Part shown: positions 25,592 to 34,507 of the stretch, one piece after another
Position numbering within the stretch: position 1 is the first letter of the stretch
How the letters are laid out: every line of letters starts with the position of its first letter
Source: Bdellovibrionales bacterium
GTDB taxonomy: Bacteria > Bdellovibrionota > UBA1018
DNA: 64,000 nt
Direction of reading: 5' to 3'
Assembly: GCA_018266355.1 (NCBI GenBank)
Contig: JAFEAP010000006.1
Location: 62,001 to 126,000 of the forward strand
Translations under genes and position numbers: made by a program
The notes under the pieces: model-generated
What the model saw: the letters and a program-made list of their open reading frames with translations, nothing else
What the model was told of the DNA's origin: nothing
Databases searched by the model: none

Positions 25592-27472
25592 ATGTCGCTC
25601 CGTCGCCGCCTCTCGAATAGCTTCACCCTCCTCCTCGCGCTGACCGTCGTCGCGCCCTTCGACTTCGCGGGCGCGTCGATGCCCCGGCGGGGCGCCGGTA
25701 AACCGGGCCGCGCGGGACTCCGGAGTTTCGTCGAGAACGAAGTCCTCGTGAAATACCGTTCGTCGGTCGCGGACGAAGCGTCCGAAGGCGCCGTCCTCTC
25801 CCGCCACGGCGCGAGCCGCGTACGCGCCGTCCGCGGCGGCATGGGAGGAAAGAACCGCGCCGCGCGGATCCGCATCGAGGACGGGATGAGCGTCGACGCG
25901 AAGATGGCCGAGCTGCGCGCCGATCCGGACGTCGCCGAGGTCCAACCGAACTTCGTCTACCACCTCCTCCAGACGCCGAACGATCCGAAATACGGACAAC
26001 TCTGGGGACTCAAGAATTCCGCCCAAACCGTAAGCGGCGGGAGCTACGCGACCTCGAACCCGGGCACCGCCGGAAAGGACATGAACCTCGAAGGCGCGTG
26101 GGACTTGATCACCGACTGCAGCTCCGCGCTCGTCGCCGTGATCGACACGGGCATCAACTACAACCACGAAGAGTTGAAGGCGAACCTCTGGGACGGCGGC
26201 GCGGCCTATCCGAACCACGGCTATAATTTCGTCGACGATAACAACAACCCGATGGATTTGAACGGTCACGGCACCCACGTCGCCTCGACGATCGGCGCCG
26301 CCGGGAACAACGGCGTCGGCACGACCGGCGTTTGCTGGAAATCGACGCTGATGGCCCTGCGCGTGCTCGACGCGACCGGCAGCGGCACGACGGCCGACAT
26401 CGTCGACGCGATCAACTTCGCGGTCGCCCACGGCGTGAAAGTGATGAACATGAGCCTCGGCCAGTCCGCGGCCGATACGGCGCTCGAGAACGCGCTCCAG
26501 TCGGCGAGCAACGCCGGCGCGGTGATCGTCGTCGCCGCCGGCAACGACGGCGCGAACAACGACGCCGCCACGACCCCAACCTACCCGTGCAATTCGAAGG
26601 CGGCGAATCTCGTCTGCGTCGCCGCGCTCGACCAGAGTTACAAGCTCGCCTCCTTCTCGAACTACGGAGCGACGAGCGTCGACGTCGGGGCGCCGGGGAC
26701 GAACATCCTGAGCGGCTATACCGGAGCGGAGACGGTGATCACGGACAATTTCCATTCCGGCGCGAACCTGAATTGGACGAGCTCCGGCGGGGGATGGGCC
26801 TACGGTACCCGGAACCTCTCGAGCGGGGGCGTGAGCAGCAGCTACGACATGCTGCTGAACCCGTCGAACTGGGACGGTTCGACGAAAACCTACGCGAACA
26901 ACCTCGACGCCCGCGTCTACAAATCCTTCAACCTCGCCGGCTTCGACGCCGTCCAGTTCGGCGTCGGCGCGTTCGTCGACATCGCGAACGGCGATTCGGT
27001 CTCGATCGCGTCGGCCACGAACGGCGGCGATCCGTTCGTCGCGGGCACGCTCATCGACCAGTTCTCCGGCTCGACCGGCGGCTCGTCGACCTACCTCAGC
27101 TACGACCTCGGCAACTGCCGCGTCTCGTCCTGCTCGATCGGCTTCCGCCTGAAGAGCGACGCGACGAGTTCGGCCGGAAGCTACGGAATGGGGATGTACG
27201 CCTTCTCCGTGACGGGTCTCACGCTGAATACGAACAGCTACCAGGTGCTCGACGGCACCTCGATGGCCACTCCGCACGTGACCGGCCTCGCGGCGATGCT
27301 CTTCGCCTACAATCCGAGCTTCACCGCCGCGGACGTCGTGAACGCGATCAAGAGCGGCGGCACGGCCCAAACCGCGCTTTCCGGGAAAACGACGAGCGGG
27401 AAGTCGGCGAACGCCTACGGCTCGCTCACCTTCATCGCGGCACCGTCCGGCGTGAAGGCCGTGGCCAACTAA
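25592..27472 (+). CDS. Secreted subtilisin-like serine protease (S8)
   Basis: 626 residues. Signal peptide (about 1-28), then a propeptide of about 100 residues starting Glu-Asn-Glu-Val-Leu-Val-Lys-Tyr and ending Val-Gln-Pro-Asn, as in fervidolysin-like precursors. The catalytic triad is complete: Asp185 (Val-Ile-Asp-Thr-Gly), His227 (Gly-His-Gly-Thr-His-Val) and Ser557 (Gly-Thr-Ser-Met-Ala-Thr-Pro-His), with oxyanion Asn318. A domain of about 170 residues rich in Gly, Ser, Asn and aromatic residues is inserted between the oxyanion Asn and the Ser (about 378-550). It has a jelly-roll look and may bind substrate. There is no C-terminal anchor, so the enzyme is probably released. Confidence 0.92.
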   Translation: MSLRRRLSNSFTLLLALTVVAPFDFAGASMPRRGAGKPGRAGLRSFVENEVLVKYRSSVADEASEGAVLSRHGASRVRAVRGGMGGKNRAARIRIEDGMSVDAKMAELRADPDVAEVQPNFVYHLLQTPNDPKYGQLWGLKNSAQTVSGGSYATSNPGTAGKDMNLEGAWDLITDCSSALVAVIDTGINYNHEELKANLWDGGAAYPNHGYNFVDDNNNPMDLNGHGTHVASTIGAAGNNGVGTTGVCWKSTLMALRVLDATGSGTTADIVDAINFAVAHGVKVMNMSLGQSAADTALENALQSASNAGAVIVVAAGNDGANNDAATTPTYPCNSKAANLVCVAALDQSYKLASFSNYGATSVDVGAPGTNILSGYTGAETVITDNFHSGANLNWTSSGGGWAYGTRNLSSGGVSSSYDMLLNPSNWDGSTKTYANNLDARVYKSFNLAGFDAVQFGVGAFVDIANGDSVSIASATNGGDPFVAGTLIDQFSGSTGGSSTYLSYDLGNCRVSSCSIGFRLKSDATSSAGSYGMGMYAFSVTGLTLNTNSYQVLDGTSMATPHVTGLAAMLFAYNPSFTAADVVNAIKSGGTAQTALSGKTTSGKSANAYGSLTFIAAPSGVKAVAN

Positions 27473-27481
27473 ATACCCGGA

Positions 27482-27979
27482 TCAGCGCGGACGGATCGGC
27501 CCGCCGCCCGAACCGGACTCGTTCGCGGGATCGTCGTTCATGTCGTCGAACCCGTCCCCGTAGTACGGCTTCGGCGGACCGACGCGCTCGGGACGGAGCG
27601 GATCGGGTCCGAATCGGTTCCGGCCCCGCGAGCCCTCCGCGCAAAGCATGAAAAGGAACGCGAACGTCCCGAGCACCGGAACGGCGGCCACGAGCATCCA
27701 CCAACCGGGCCGATCGATGTCGTGGAGCCTCCGCACGGCGAGGGCGAAGAGCGGCACGAGGAACGCGAGGAAAAACACCATCTGAGCGAAAGCGAGGGCC
27801 GGAATCCCGCGCGAGAAGGACTTCAGGAAGGCCATTCCGAGGAGGTAGAAACCGACGAAGACCCAATATTCGCGGCGGGACGCGCGACCGGAAAAGTCGG
27901 CGTAACGATCGCGAAGGACGCCGCGGACGATCTCGAGCGCCGGAACGGGCGGGAGGTCACGGCTCGGCGCTTTCCTCAC
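27482..27979 (-). CDS. DUF805 inner membrane protein
   Basis: 165 residues. The family signature is clear: Tyr-Ala-Asp-Phe-Ser-Gly-Arg-Ala-Ser-Arg-Arg-Glu-Tyr-Trp near residue 30, three to four membrane helices, Val-Arg-Arg-Leu-His-Asp-x-x-Arg-Pro-Gly-Trp-Trp near residue 88, and Gly-Arg-Asn-Arg-Phe-Gly-Pro-Asp-Pro. Function of the family is unknown. The C-terminal 35 residues are an acidic, Gly/Pro-rich tail. The GTG start at 27979 lies inside the last codons of the response regulator gene (23-nt overlap) and is fixed by a strong AAGGAGGA ribosome binding site about 6 nt upstream. Confidence 0.85.
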   Translation of the reverse strand: MRKAPSRDLPPVPALEIVRGVLRDRYADFSGRASRREYWVFVGFYLLGMAFLKSFSRGIPALAFAQMVFFLAFLVPLFALAVRRLHDIDRPGWWMLVAAVPVLGTFAFLFMLCAEGSRGRNRFGPDPLRPERVGPPKPYYGDGFDDMNDDPANESGSGGGPIRPR

Positions 27980-29348
27980 TGCCGTCCTCCTTCAATTTCC
28001 GGTAAATCGTCCGGGAATTGATCCCGAGGAGTTTCGCGGTGAGGTTCTTGTCGCCTTGGGTGAGTTCGAGGGTCTTTTTGATGAGCATCTCCTCGACCTC
28101 GCGGAGCGGAGTGCCGACGGGGATCGAGATGGTGTGCGGGCTTTCCGCGAGACCGAGTCCCTTGCCGGCGAGCTCGAGGACGTGGGGCGGGAGATCGCTC
28201 GCTTGGAGCACGCCCGACTTCGCGAAGATCACCGCGCGCTCGATCGCGTTCTGGAGTTCGCGGACGTTCCCCGGCCACGCGTAGCGCGCGAGCACCTCGA
28301 ACGCTTCCGGCGAAACGGCGAAGACGGCCTTTTCGTGCCGGGCGGCGGCCTCGGCAACGAAGAGGGAGGCGAAATCCGGAAGATCGTCGAGTCGCGCGCG
28401 GAGCGGCGGCAGGTCGACCGCGACGACTTCGAGGCGGAAGAGGAGGTCCTGACGGAAGCGCGATTCGGCGACAAGGGCCTTCAGCGGCTGGTGGGTCGCG
28501 GAGATCACGCGCACGTCGATCTTCTTCGCGGTCGCCGAACCGATCCGGCGGACCTCGCTTTCCTGGAGGACACGCAGAAGCTTCGCTTGAAGCGGGAGCG
28601 CTAAGTCCCCGATTTCATCGAGGAAGAGGGTTCCACCGCTCGCAGCCTCGAAGAGGCCGGGCTTCGCGGCGTTCGCTCCCGTGAAGGCGCCGCGCTCGTA
28701 ACCGAAGAGTTCGCTCTCGAGGAGGTTTTCGGGCAAGGCCGCGCAGTTGATCGCGAGGAACGGGCCCGAGCGGCGGGCGGAGGTTTCGTGGAGCGCGCGC
28801 GCGACTTGTTCCTTGCCGGTTCCGCTTTCGCCTTGGACGAGCACCGTCGCGGTCGTCGCGCCGACCTGGTCGACCCACGCGCGCAGGCGCTCGGCTTGGA
28901 GCGAGCGTCCGGCGATGCGAGCGGAGCCTTTCGGCTTCTCCCCTCCCGGCGCGGACGGCGAAGCCGAAGCGGCGGATTTCGCGCGCGCGCGTTTGGTCGC
29001 GGACTCGACGGCGTCGAGGAGCGCCGCGCGCTTGAAGGGTTTCGTGAGGAAGTCGACCGCTCCGAGCTTCATCGCGAAGACGGCGTCCTCGACTCGGCCG
29101 TAGGCGGTCATGAGGACGACCGGGATCGACTTGCCTGAATGCCGGAGGGCGGAAAGGAATTCGAGGCCGGTCATGCGCGGCATGCGCACGTCGCTGATCA
29201 CGAGGTCGAACTCTTCCTTGCGCACGCGCTCGATGGCGACCTGGCCGTCTTCGGCGGTGCCGACGGCGAAGCCCGCGTGTTCGAGGATTTTCTTCGTGGT
29301 CGCGAGGCCCTGGATATCGTCGTCGACGAGGAGGATGCGCAGACTCAT
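27957..29348 (-). CDS. NtrC-family sigma-54-dependent response regulator
   Basis: 463 residues, the standard three-domain layout. Receiver domain 1-120 with the phosphorylated Asp53, acidic pair Asp10-Asp11 and Lys103. AAA+ domain about 143-375 with Walker A Gly-Glu-Ser-Gly-Thr-Gly-Lys (173-179), the sigma-54-contacting Gly-Ala-Phe-Thr-Gly-Ala loop (220-225) and Walker B Leu-Phe-Leu-Asp-Glu. A Fis-type helix-turn-helix is at the end. It activates sigma-54 promoters when phosphorylated, almost surely by the histidine kinase encoded just upstream (4-nt overlap). Targets are unknown. Confidence 0.95.
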   Translation of the reverse strand: MSLRILLVDDDIQGLATTKKILEHAGFAVGTAEDGQVAIERVRKEEFDLVISDVRMPRMTGLEFLSALRHSGKSIPVVLMTAYGRVEDAVFAMKLGAVDFLTKPFKRAALLDAVESATKRARAKSAASASPSAPGGEKPKGSARIAGRSLQAERLRAWVDQVGATTATVLVQGESGTGKEQVARALHETSARRSGPFLAINCAALPENLLESELFGYERGAFTGANAAKPGLFEAASGGTLFLDEIGDLALPLQAKLLRVLQESEVRRIGSATAKKIDVRVISATHQPLKALVAESRFRQDLLFRLEVVAVDLPPLRARLDDLPDFASLFVAEAAARHEKAVFAVSPEAFEVLARYAWPGNVRELQNAIERAVIFAKSGVLQASDLPPHVLELAGKGLGLAESPHTISIPVGTPLREVEEMLIKKTLELTQGDKNLTAKLLGINSRTIYRKLKEDGSEESAEP

Positions 29349-31093
29349 ACGGTCACCTCCGGCGTCTTCGGTCCCTTAAAGATCGGCGGAGTCGCCTCGG
29401 CTCCGTCTCCCGGCAGCCGGATCTCGAATCCGGCGCCGCCGAGCTTCGTCGTTTCGAGGAAGCGCACCTCCCCGCCGCACTCTTCGGCGACCTTTTTTAC
29501 GAAGGAAAGGCCGAGCCCGGTACCCTGGGCTTTCGTCGTCGAAAACGGCGTGAAAAGCTTCGCGCGCGCGGCCTCCGGGATTCCGGAACCGTCGTCCTCG
29601 ATGCGGAGGTAGACCCGACCGCTCTCGAGGTGGCCGAGAGTGAACGCGATCCGGCGGCATCCCGCCTGGAGCGCGTTGTTCAGCAGGTTCCCGATCGCCT
29701 GTTCGAAGTTCGTCGCGTCGACCTTCACCTCGATCGGGCGATCGCCCTCGCGTTTCCAGTCGACGCCGACGCCGGCCTTCTCGATCGCGGTCGCGTAGGT
29801 CGCGAGCGTGTTCTGGAGGAGCTCGGAAAGTTCGGCCGCTTTCTTCTCGCCCGTGCCCATGCGCGAAAGCTTCAAGTAATTCTCGGTGATTTTTTCCAAC
29901 CGATCGACGGAAGCGAGGATCGCCTGCAAAGCGGATTTCAGCGGCGAGTTCCCGACCGCGGTCGCGGTCTCGAGCGATCGCTCGGAAGCGAGACTGAGCG
30001 CGAGTTCGGCTTCGAGCCCGATCGCATGCAAAGGGTTCCGAACCTCGTGCGCGACCTGGGCCGAGAGCCGCCCGACGGCCGCGAGGTGTTCGATCTCTTT
30101 CAGCTTCTCCTGGAGCTCGACTTTATCCTTTAGGAGCTGGTTTTGGTCCGCGAGAACGCGCTTCTGGCCGTCGACGACCTTCTCCCATTCGAGAAGCTGG
30201 GTCGCCATGCGGTGGAACTCCCGGGCGAGCGCGCTGACTTCGTCGTCGCGGTGGATCTGGAGTTCCGGGAGCGTGTCCTTGTCCCCGCGTTTGAGTCCCC
30301 GCTCGGTGATCGACCGCACGAGGCGCGTGAGTTCGTCGATCGGACGCAGCGCCCGCTCCCCGAGCCAGAGCATGAAGAGCGAGAGACAAACGACGACGAC
30401 GAGGATCATCTCGAGGCCGGTGCGAAGCTGGCCGACGTCGTTCTGCGAATCCGTGAACCGGTCGCGCAGCGACTGGTCGTGTTGGCTCACGCCCCACTGG
30501 AGCCTTTTCCCCCAGTCCTCGAGCAGCGAGTTCCACGCGGGATAACGTTCCGAGGCCGCCGTGAAATCGCGGCTCACGAGCAGACCCGCGATCGCGTCGC
30601 CCTCCGACTTGAGTTTCCCGAAGTCCGCGGTCAGGTCGCGCACCCAGATCGACCAATTCGTCGAACGCCAATCGGCGGCGCTCTTCGCCGACGGCGGCGG
30701 CATCCGATCCGCGAGAGACTGCGCGCGGTCGAGCTCCCCGTCGATCACTTCCGTGATCCACGTCGGGATCGTCTGCGGCATCCAATGGGCGTCGTTCCAG
30801 TGCACGGATCCGATCCCCTTCGCGGCCTCTCGACGGAAGACTTCGACGTCGACCTGGAGCTGGGAGAAAAGCTTGTTCAAGGGCAGCGAGACGCGGTTGA
30901 TCGAATCGAGCGTGCGATTCACCTTCGAAATCTGCAGCAGGGAGAGCGAGGACGCGAGGAGCGAGAGTAAGATGAGCGCGCCGACGAACGCGAGGACGCG
31001 GGAGCGGATGCGCGTCCCGCTTTTCACCGCGCGCGCGAGCGTCCGTTCGGATTTCGATTCGAAGGCCCGCTCCGTGGTCTTCGTCTCCGTCAT
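29345..31093 (-). CDS. Membrane sensor histidine kinase
   Basis: 582 residues. Transmembrane helices at about 34-54 and 228-247 enclose a periplasmic helical sensor of about 170 residues with no recognised ligand motif. A HAMP domain (about 245-300) and coiled coil (302-338) follow. The dimerisation helix carries the phosphorylated His349 in His-Glu-Val-Arg-Asn-Pro-Leu. The ATPase domain has the N box (Asn-Leu-Leu-Asn-Asn-Ala-Leu-Gln-Ala), G1 (Asp-Asp-Gly-Ser-Gly-Ile) and G2 (Gly-Thr-Gly-Leu-Gly-Leu) boxes. It pairs with the NtrC-type regulator downstream. Type of kinase: NtrB/AtoS-like. Confidence 0.93.
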   Translation of the reverse strand: MTETKTTERAFESKSERTLARAVKSGTRIRSRVLAFVGALILLSLLASSLSLLQISKVNRTLDSINRVSLPLNKLFSQLQVDVEVFRREAAKGIGSVHWNDAHWMPQTIPTWITEVIDGELDRAQSLADRMPPPSAKSAADWRSTNWSIWVRDLTADFGKLKSEGDAIAGLLVSRDFTAASERYPAWNSLLEDWGKRLQWGVSQHDQSLRDRFTDSQNDVGQLRTGLEMILVVVVCLSLFMLWLGERALRPIDELTRLVRSITERGLKRGDKDTLPELQIHRDDEVSALAREFHRMATQLLEWEKVVDGQKRVLADQNQLLKDKVELQEKLKEIEHLAAVGRLSAQVAHEVRNPLHAIGLEAELALSLASERSLETATAVGNSPLKSALQAILASVDRLEKITENYLKLSRMGTGEKKAAELSELLQNTLATYATAIEKAGVGVDWKREGDRPIEVKVDATNFEQAIGNLLNNALQAGCRRIAFTLGHLESGRVYLRIEDDGSGIPEAARAKLFTPFSTTKAQGTGLGLSFVKKVAEECGGEVRFLETTKLGGAGFEIRLPGDGAEATPPIFKGPKTPEVTV

Positions 31094-31096
31094 CCG

Positions 31097-32653
31097 TTAC
31101 GCCTCGTCCTTCGGCAGCTCGATCCGCGGATAAATCGGCTTCGGTTCGCCCGGATTGAATCCGACTTGGCCCCATTCGAGCTTCGCGAGCCCCCCGAGCG
31201 GTTCGGCGGCCGGCACGTTCAGCTGCCGGAAGACTTCGAGCATTCCGTTCGGAAGGATCGGAAGGAACGCGGTCGCCGTCCAGCGGATACCCTCCATCAG
31301 GGTGAAGAGCACTTCGCGTAGTTCGGTCATCGACTCCGGCGTCGCGGCCTTCGCCAAAGCCCACGGCTTCGTCTGGTCGATGTAGAGGTTCAGCGTCCGC
31401 GATCGCGCGGAGCACGCCTGGGCGTAGCCCTTCGAATCGACGGCGTCGAGCTTCGCGCGGAGTTCATCCTTCAGCTTCGCGAACGTCTCATAGACGGCCG
31501 CCGAATGCGTGCGTTTCGCGGGCGCGCCGAGGGTCTCGCCCGGGAAATACTTCCGGGTCATGTTGATCGTCCGGTTCACGAGGTTGCCCCAGTCGTTCGC
31601 GAGGTCGGCGTTCACCTTGAGCATCATCAGGTCGAAACCGAAATTCCCGTCCCCCGCGAACTCGTTCTCGGCGAGGAGGTAGTAACGGAACTGATCGCTG
31701 TTCGCGAGCGTGAGCGCGTCGTCCGGGGAAACGACGTTCCCCGAGGACTTCGACATCCGCTCGCCCTTCAGGTTCATCCACCCGTGGGAGAAGACCTTTT
31801 CCGGAAGCGGAAGTTCGAGCGACATCAGCATCGCCGGCCAGTAAATGCAGTGGAACCGCGTGATGTCTTTGCCGATGATGTGCACGGAAGCCGGCCAGTT
31901 CTGTTTGAACTCGTCCGGCTTTTCGAAATTCGCGGCCGTGATGTAGTTGATGAGGGCGTCGAACCAAACGTAAACGACGTGGTTCGAATCGAACGGCAGA
32001 GGAATCCCCCACGGCTTCGTCATCGAAGCGGTGGACCGGGAAATCGAGAAATCACGCAGGCCGTCCTTCACGAACGTGAGGAGCTCGGCGCGGCGGGATT
32101 CCGGTTGGAGGAAATCCGGGCGGGCGGCGAAGAGCTCTTCGATCGCCTTCTGATATTTCGAGAGCTTGAAGAAGTAATTCTCTTCCGAGATCCACCGCGG
32201 CTTCGTTCCGTGGTGCGGGCACTTCCCGTCGACGAGATCCTTATCGAGGTAGTACGCCTCGCAGCCGTCGCAGTAGTGGCCCTCGTATTTGTTCTTGTAG
32301 ATGTCGCCCTTATCGAACGCCTTCTGCACGAGCGACTGGACGACGCGCTTGTGGTCGGCGTCGGACGTCCGGATGAAGCGGTCGTAACCGATGTCGATCT
32401 TCGCGAGCGTCGCGCGGATATCGTCGGCCATCTGGTCGCAGTGAGTCTGGGCGTCGAGGCCCTTCGCCTCCCCCGCCTTTTGGACCTTCGTGGAGTGCTC
32501 GTCCATCCCCGTGGCGAAGCGCGTCGGGACTCCGAGGGCGCGATACCCCCGCGTCAACCAATCGGCGCCCACGCACTCCCAGGCCCATCCGATATGGATG
32601 CGGCTATTCGGGTAAACGATGGCAGTGGTTATGTACTTGGAATGAGAGGACAT
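31097..32653 (-). CDS. metG: Methionyl-tRNA synthetase (short form)
   Basis: 518 residues; it lacks the C-terminal EMAP-like tRNA-binding domain found in longer forms. It charges tRNA-Met. The Met/Leu/Ile-type class I core is clear, with Thr-Gly-Met-Asp-Glu-His and the Lys-Met-Ser-Lys-Ser loop region as Glu-Arg-Met-Ser-Lys-Ser-Ser-Gly-Asn. The anticodon-binding helical domain fills the last 170 residues. Two departures: the HIGH motif reads His-Ile-Gly-Trp, and the zinc knuckle is Cys-Asp-Gly-Cys then Cys-Pro-His-His in place of a fourth Cys. No ribosome binding site precedes the ATG. It is the first gene of the minus-strand set that continues into the two-component system 3 nt downstream. 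Confidence 0.93.
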   Translation of the reverse strand: MSSHSKYITTAIVYPNSRIHIGWAWECVGADWLTRGYRALGVPTRFATGMDEHSTKVQKAGEAKGLDAQTHCDQMADDIRATLAKIDIGYDRFIRTSDADHKRVVQSLVQKAFDKGDIYKNKYEGHYCDGCEAYYLDKDLVDGKCPHHGTKPRWISEENYFFKLSKYQKAIEELFAARPDFLQPESRRAELLTFVKDGLRDFSISRSTASMTKPWGIPLPFDSNHVVYVWFDALINYITAANFEKPDEFKQNWPASVHIIGKDITRFHCIYWPAMLMSLELPLPEKVFSHGWMNLKGERMSKSSGNVVSPDDALTLANSDQFRYYLLAENEFAGDGNFGFDLMMLKVNADLANDWGNLVNRTINMTRKYFPGETLGAPAKRTHSAAVYETFAKLKDELRAKLDAVDSKGYAQACSARSRTLNLYIDQTKPWALAKAATPESMTELREVLFTLMEGIRWTATAFLPILPNGMLEVFRQLNVPAAEPLGGLAKLEWGQVGFNPGEPKPIYPRIELPKDEA

Positions 32654-32754
32654 TTTTAGATTGAACCGGTCGCCTGCGGGCCCGATTCGCGGGTGTTTAG
32701 TCGCTTAGGGTTTGGCGCCGCCTTACCGATAAGATGACTGTTCGGGAGCCAAAA

Positions 32755-34263
32755 ATGCAAGGTTCAAAACCCTTTACCATCGGTTTCGTCACCGATCCGA
32801 CCCTCTCGCGCGAAAAGACGCAGATCGCTCTGCGCGCCCTGAACTCGCTGCGGAACTTCGCCGAAATCCGCTACTACCCGGGCACGCTCTCCGAAGACGA
32901 ACTCTGCGATCGCGTGAAACGCGAAACGCTCGATCTGCTGATGGTGCCTTGGCATAACTACCTCCATTACCAGAAGATCGAAGCCCAGTTCGGACTCACC
33001 CGCACCCACGGCCCGACGATGGTCGGTTACTTCGCCGAGGACGTCTCGCCCTTCGAGATCCAGGAAGAAGATCACCACTTCCGCGCGATCCTGATCGACC
33101 TGAACCGCCTCACCACCGCCGAAGCGTCGACGATCATCCGCTCGCTCCTCCGCGATTCGACGCGATGGGGGCTCCGCCCGCTCATGCAGTCGGGCACGTC
33201 GCTTCACTTCGAGTCGTGGACCGCCCAGGTAGGTCTCGGTTTCCGGATCGACACCGTCTTGAACCTGAACGAGATCGCGAATTCCCACTGGGCGAAACGC
33301 GCGAACGCCGTGCGCGTGCTCGTCTCCGCGCTCTGGTCGGTGATCTTCGACAACGGTCCGGGCAAAGCCGACCGTTCCCGCAGCGGCGCCGACCGCACCG
33401 CGCGCGCGTACTTCGAAGTCGCTGCGGACGCGCACTGCCTCGGATTCCGCCTCTGCTACTCCGAGCCGGGCTGGAAGGTGAAGGACGTGCTTCACCAGTT
33501 CTGGCCGGGCGCCCTTACGCGTTCCGCCGCCGGACAGATCCTCTTCCAATACTCCGACATGCTCCGCGTGCACGTCGACCCCGACTCGAGCGAAATCGAA
33601 GTCGTCTGCGCCCTTTTCCCGAGCGGACCGGCCGAACGCGAGACGGACATCCTGCACACGCTTTGGATCGAGCCGATCTCGAACATGACCCGGCTCGAGC
33701 GTTTCTCCGAATCGCCGGAGACCCAAGAGCACTTCCATAAACCGCTCGTCACCCATCACGCGCTCATCGGGAACGCGGCCGAGAAGATCGACGAGCTGAA
33801 GAAACAGGTCGAGACCAAGGACAAGGAAATCGACGAGCTCCGTTCGAAGGGCACCGTGAAGGAGCAGGTCTACATCTACCCGTCCGGACTCGATGGCGAG
33901 CAACTGATCGACCTCGTGAACCGCCGCCTCGCCGAGATCAAGGCGAAAATCAAAAGCGCGAACTCGCAATTCCAAGCCCTGCGCCAGGACCGCGACGAAG
34001 ACCTGAAGGAAGCCGGACGCCTCATGAAGGAGATCCGCGAGTTCCAAGCGCAACAGAAGAGTTGGATCGCGCGCCTCACGGAGATCGTCGACGGTTTCCA
34101 CCAGCAAGCCGTCGCCGCCGCCCAGGAGCGCTCCGCCGCGCTCGCGATCGCCGAGAAAGGGCTCGAGCCCGAGGTCAGCGAGGAAGAGCAGGCCCTCGCC
34201 GCCGCCGGTACCCAGACGCGGGAAGTGAAGACGCGCCGACCGCTGCGGAAAAAAGCGGCCTGA
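32755..34263 (+). CDS. Conserved-looking hypothetical protein with C-terminal coiled coil
   Basis: 502 residues from ATG 32755, chosen because GGGAG lies 6 nt upstream; the in-frame ATG at 32734 has none. The first 330 residues are a mixed alpha/beta domain that opens with a strand-helix pattern (Phe-Thr-Ile-Gly-Phe-Val-Thr-Asp), loosely like a receiver or periplasmic-binding fold, without catalytic motifs I recognise. The last 150 residues are charged heptad-rich helices: a coiled coil at about 338-360, a break, then another at about 380-470. The C terminus is basic. No signal peptide. It is probably a cytoplasmic structural or regulatory protein. Divergent from metG. Confidence 0.65.
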   Translation: MQGSKPFTIGFVTDPTLSREKTQIALRALNSLRNFAEIRYYPGTLSEDELCDRVKRETLDLLMVPWHNYLHYQKIEAQFGLTRTHGPTMVGYFAEDVSPFEIQEEDHHFRAILIDLNRLTTAEASTIIRSLLRDSTRWGLRPLMQSGTSLHFESWTAQVGLGFRIDTVLNLNEIANSHWAKRANAVRVLVSALWSVIFDNGPGKADRSRSGADRTARAYFEVAADAHCLGFRLCYSEPGWKVKDVLHQFWPGALTRSAAGQILFQYSDMLRVHVDPDSSEIEVVCALFPSGPAERETDILHTLWIEPISNMTRLERFSESPETQEHFHKPLVTHHALIGNAAEKIDELKKQVETKDKEIDELRSKGTVKEQVYIYPSGLDGEQLIDLVNRRLAEIKAKIKSANSQFQALRQDRDEDLKEAGRLMKEIREFQAQQKSWIARLTEIVDGFHQQAVAAAQERSAALAIAEKGLEPEVSEEEQALAAAGTQTREVKTRRPLRKKAA

Positions 34264-34305
34264 TTTCGCGCCACGGACGCCGTCCGCAGGTGAAGAGACG
34301 GCCCC

Positions 34306-34431
34306 CGTAGCCATTTGTGCGCTTCGGTTCCAAGGCACGATTAAGTCCTCTTCATGAATTCGCGACGAACTCCTCGCCGAAGGCGCCTCGCACCGGTAGG
34401 CGCACCGAACCAAAGCGCACAAATGGCTACG
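34306..34431. repeat. Long inverted-repeat element A
   Basis: Arms 34306-34330 and 34407-34431 are inverted copies, identical at 24 of 25 positions, around 76 nt. It lies between two plus-strand genes (stop 34263, start 34508) and has no coding content or T-run. Its arm sequence is related to that of the element at 43759-43862, sharing the core TTGTGCG and 17 of 24 positions. It looks like a dispersed MITE/REP-type palindrome. The remainder of this 244-bp gap holds a small 5-bp hairpin near 34275 and nothing else I can name. Confidence 0.7.
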
Positions 34432-34507
34432 TGCGGCTCCCCGTTCTGCCGACGAGACCCCGTGTCTCCTTGCTTCCCCCCGCGTTCCTCGCCAAAATCG
34501 ACCTCGG

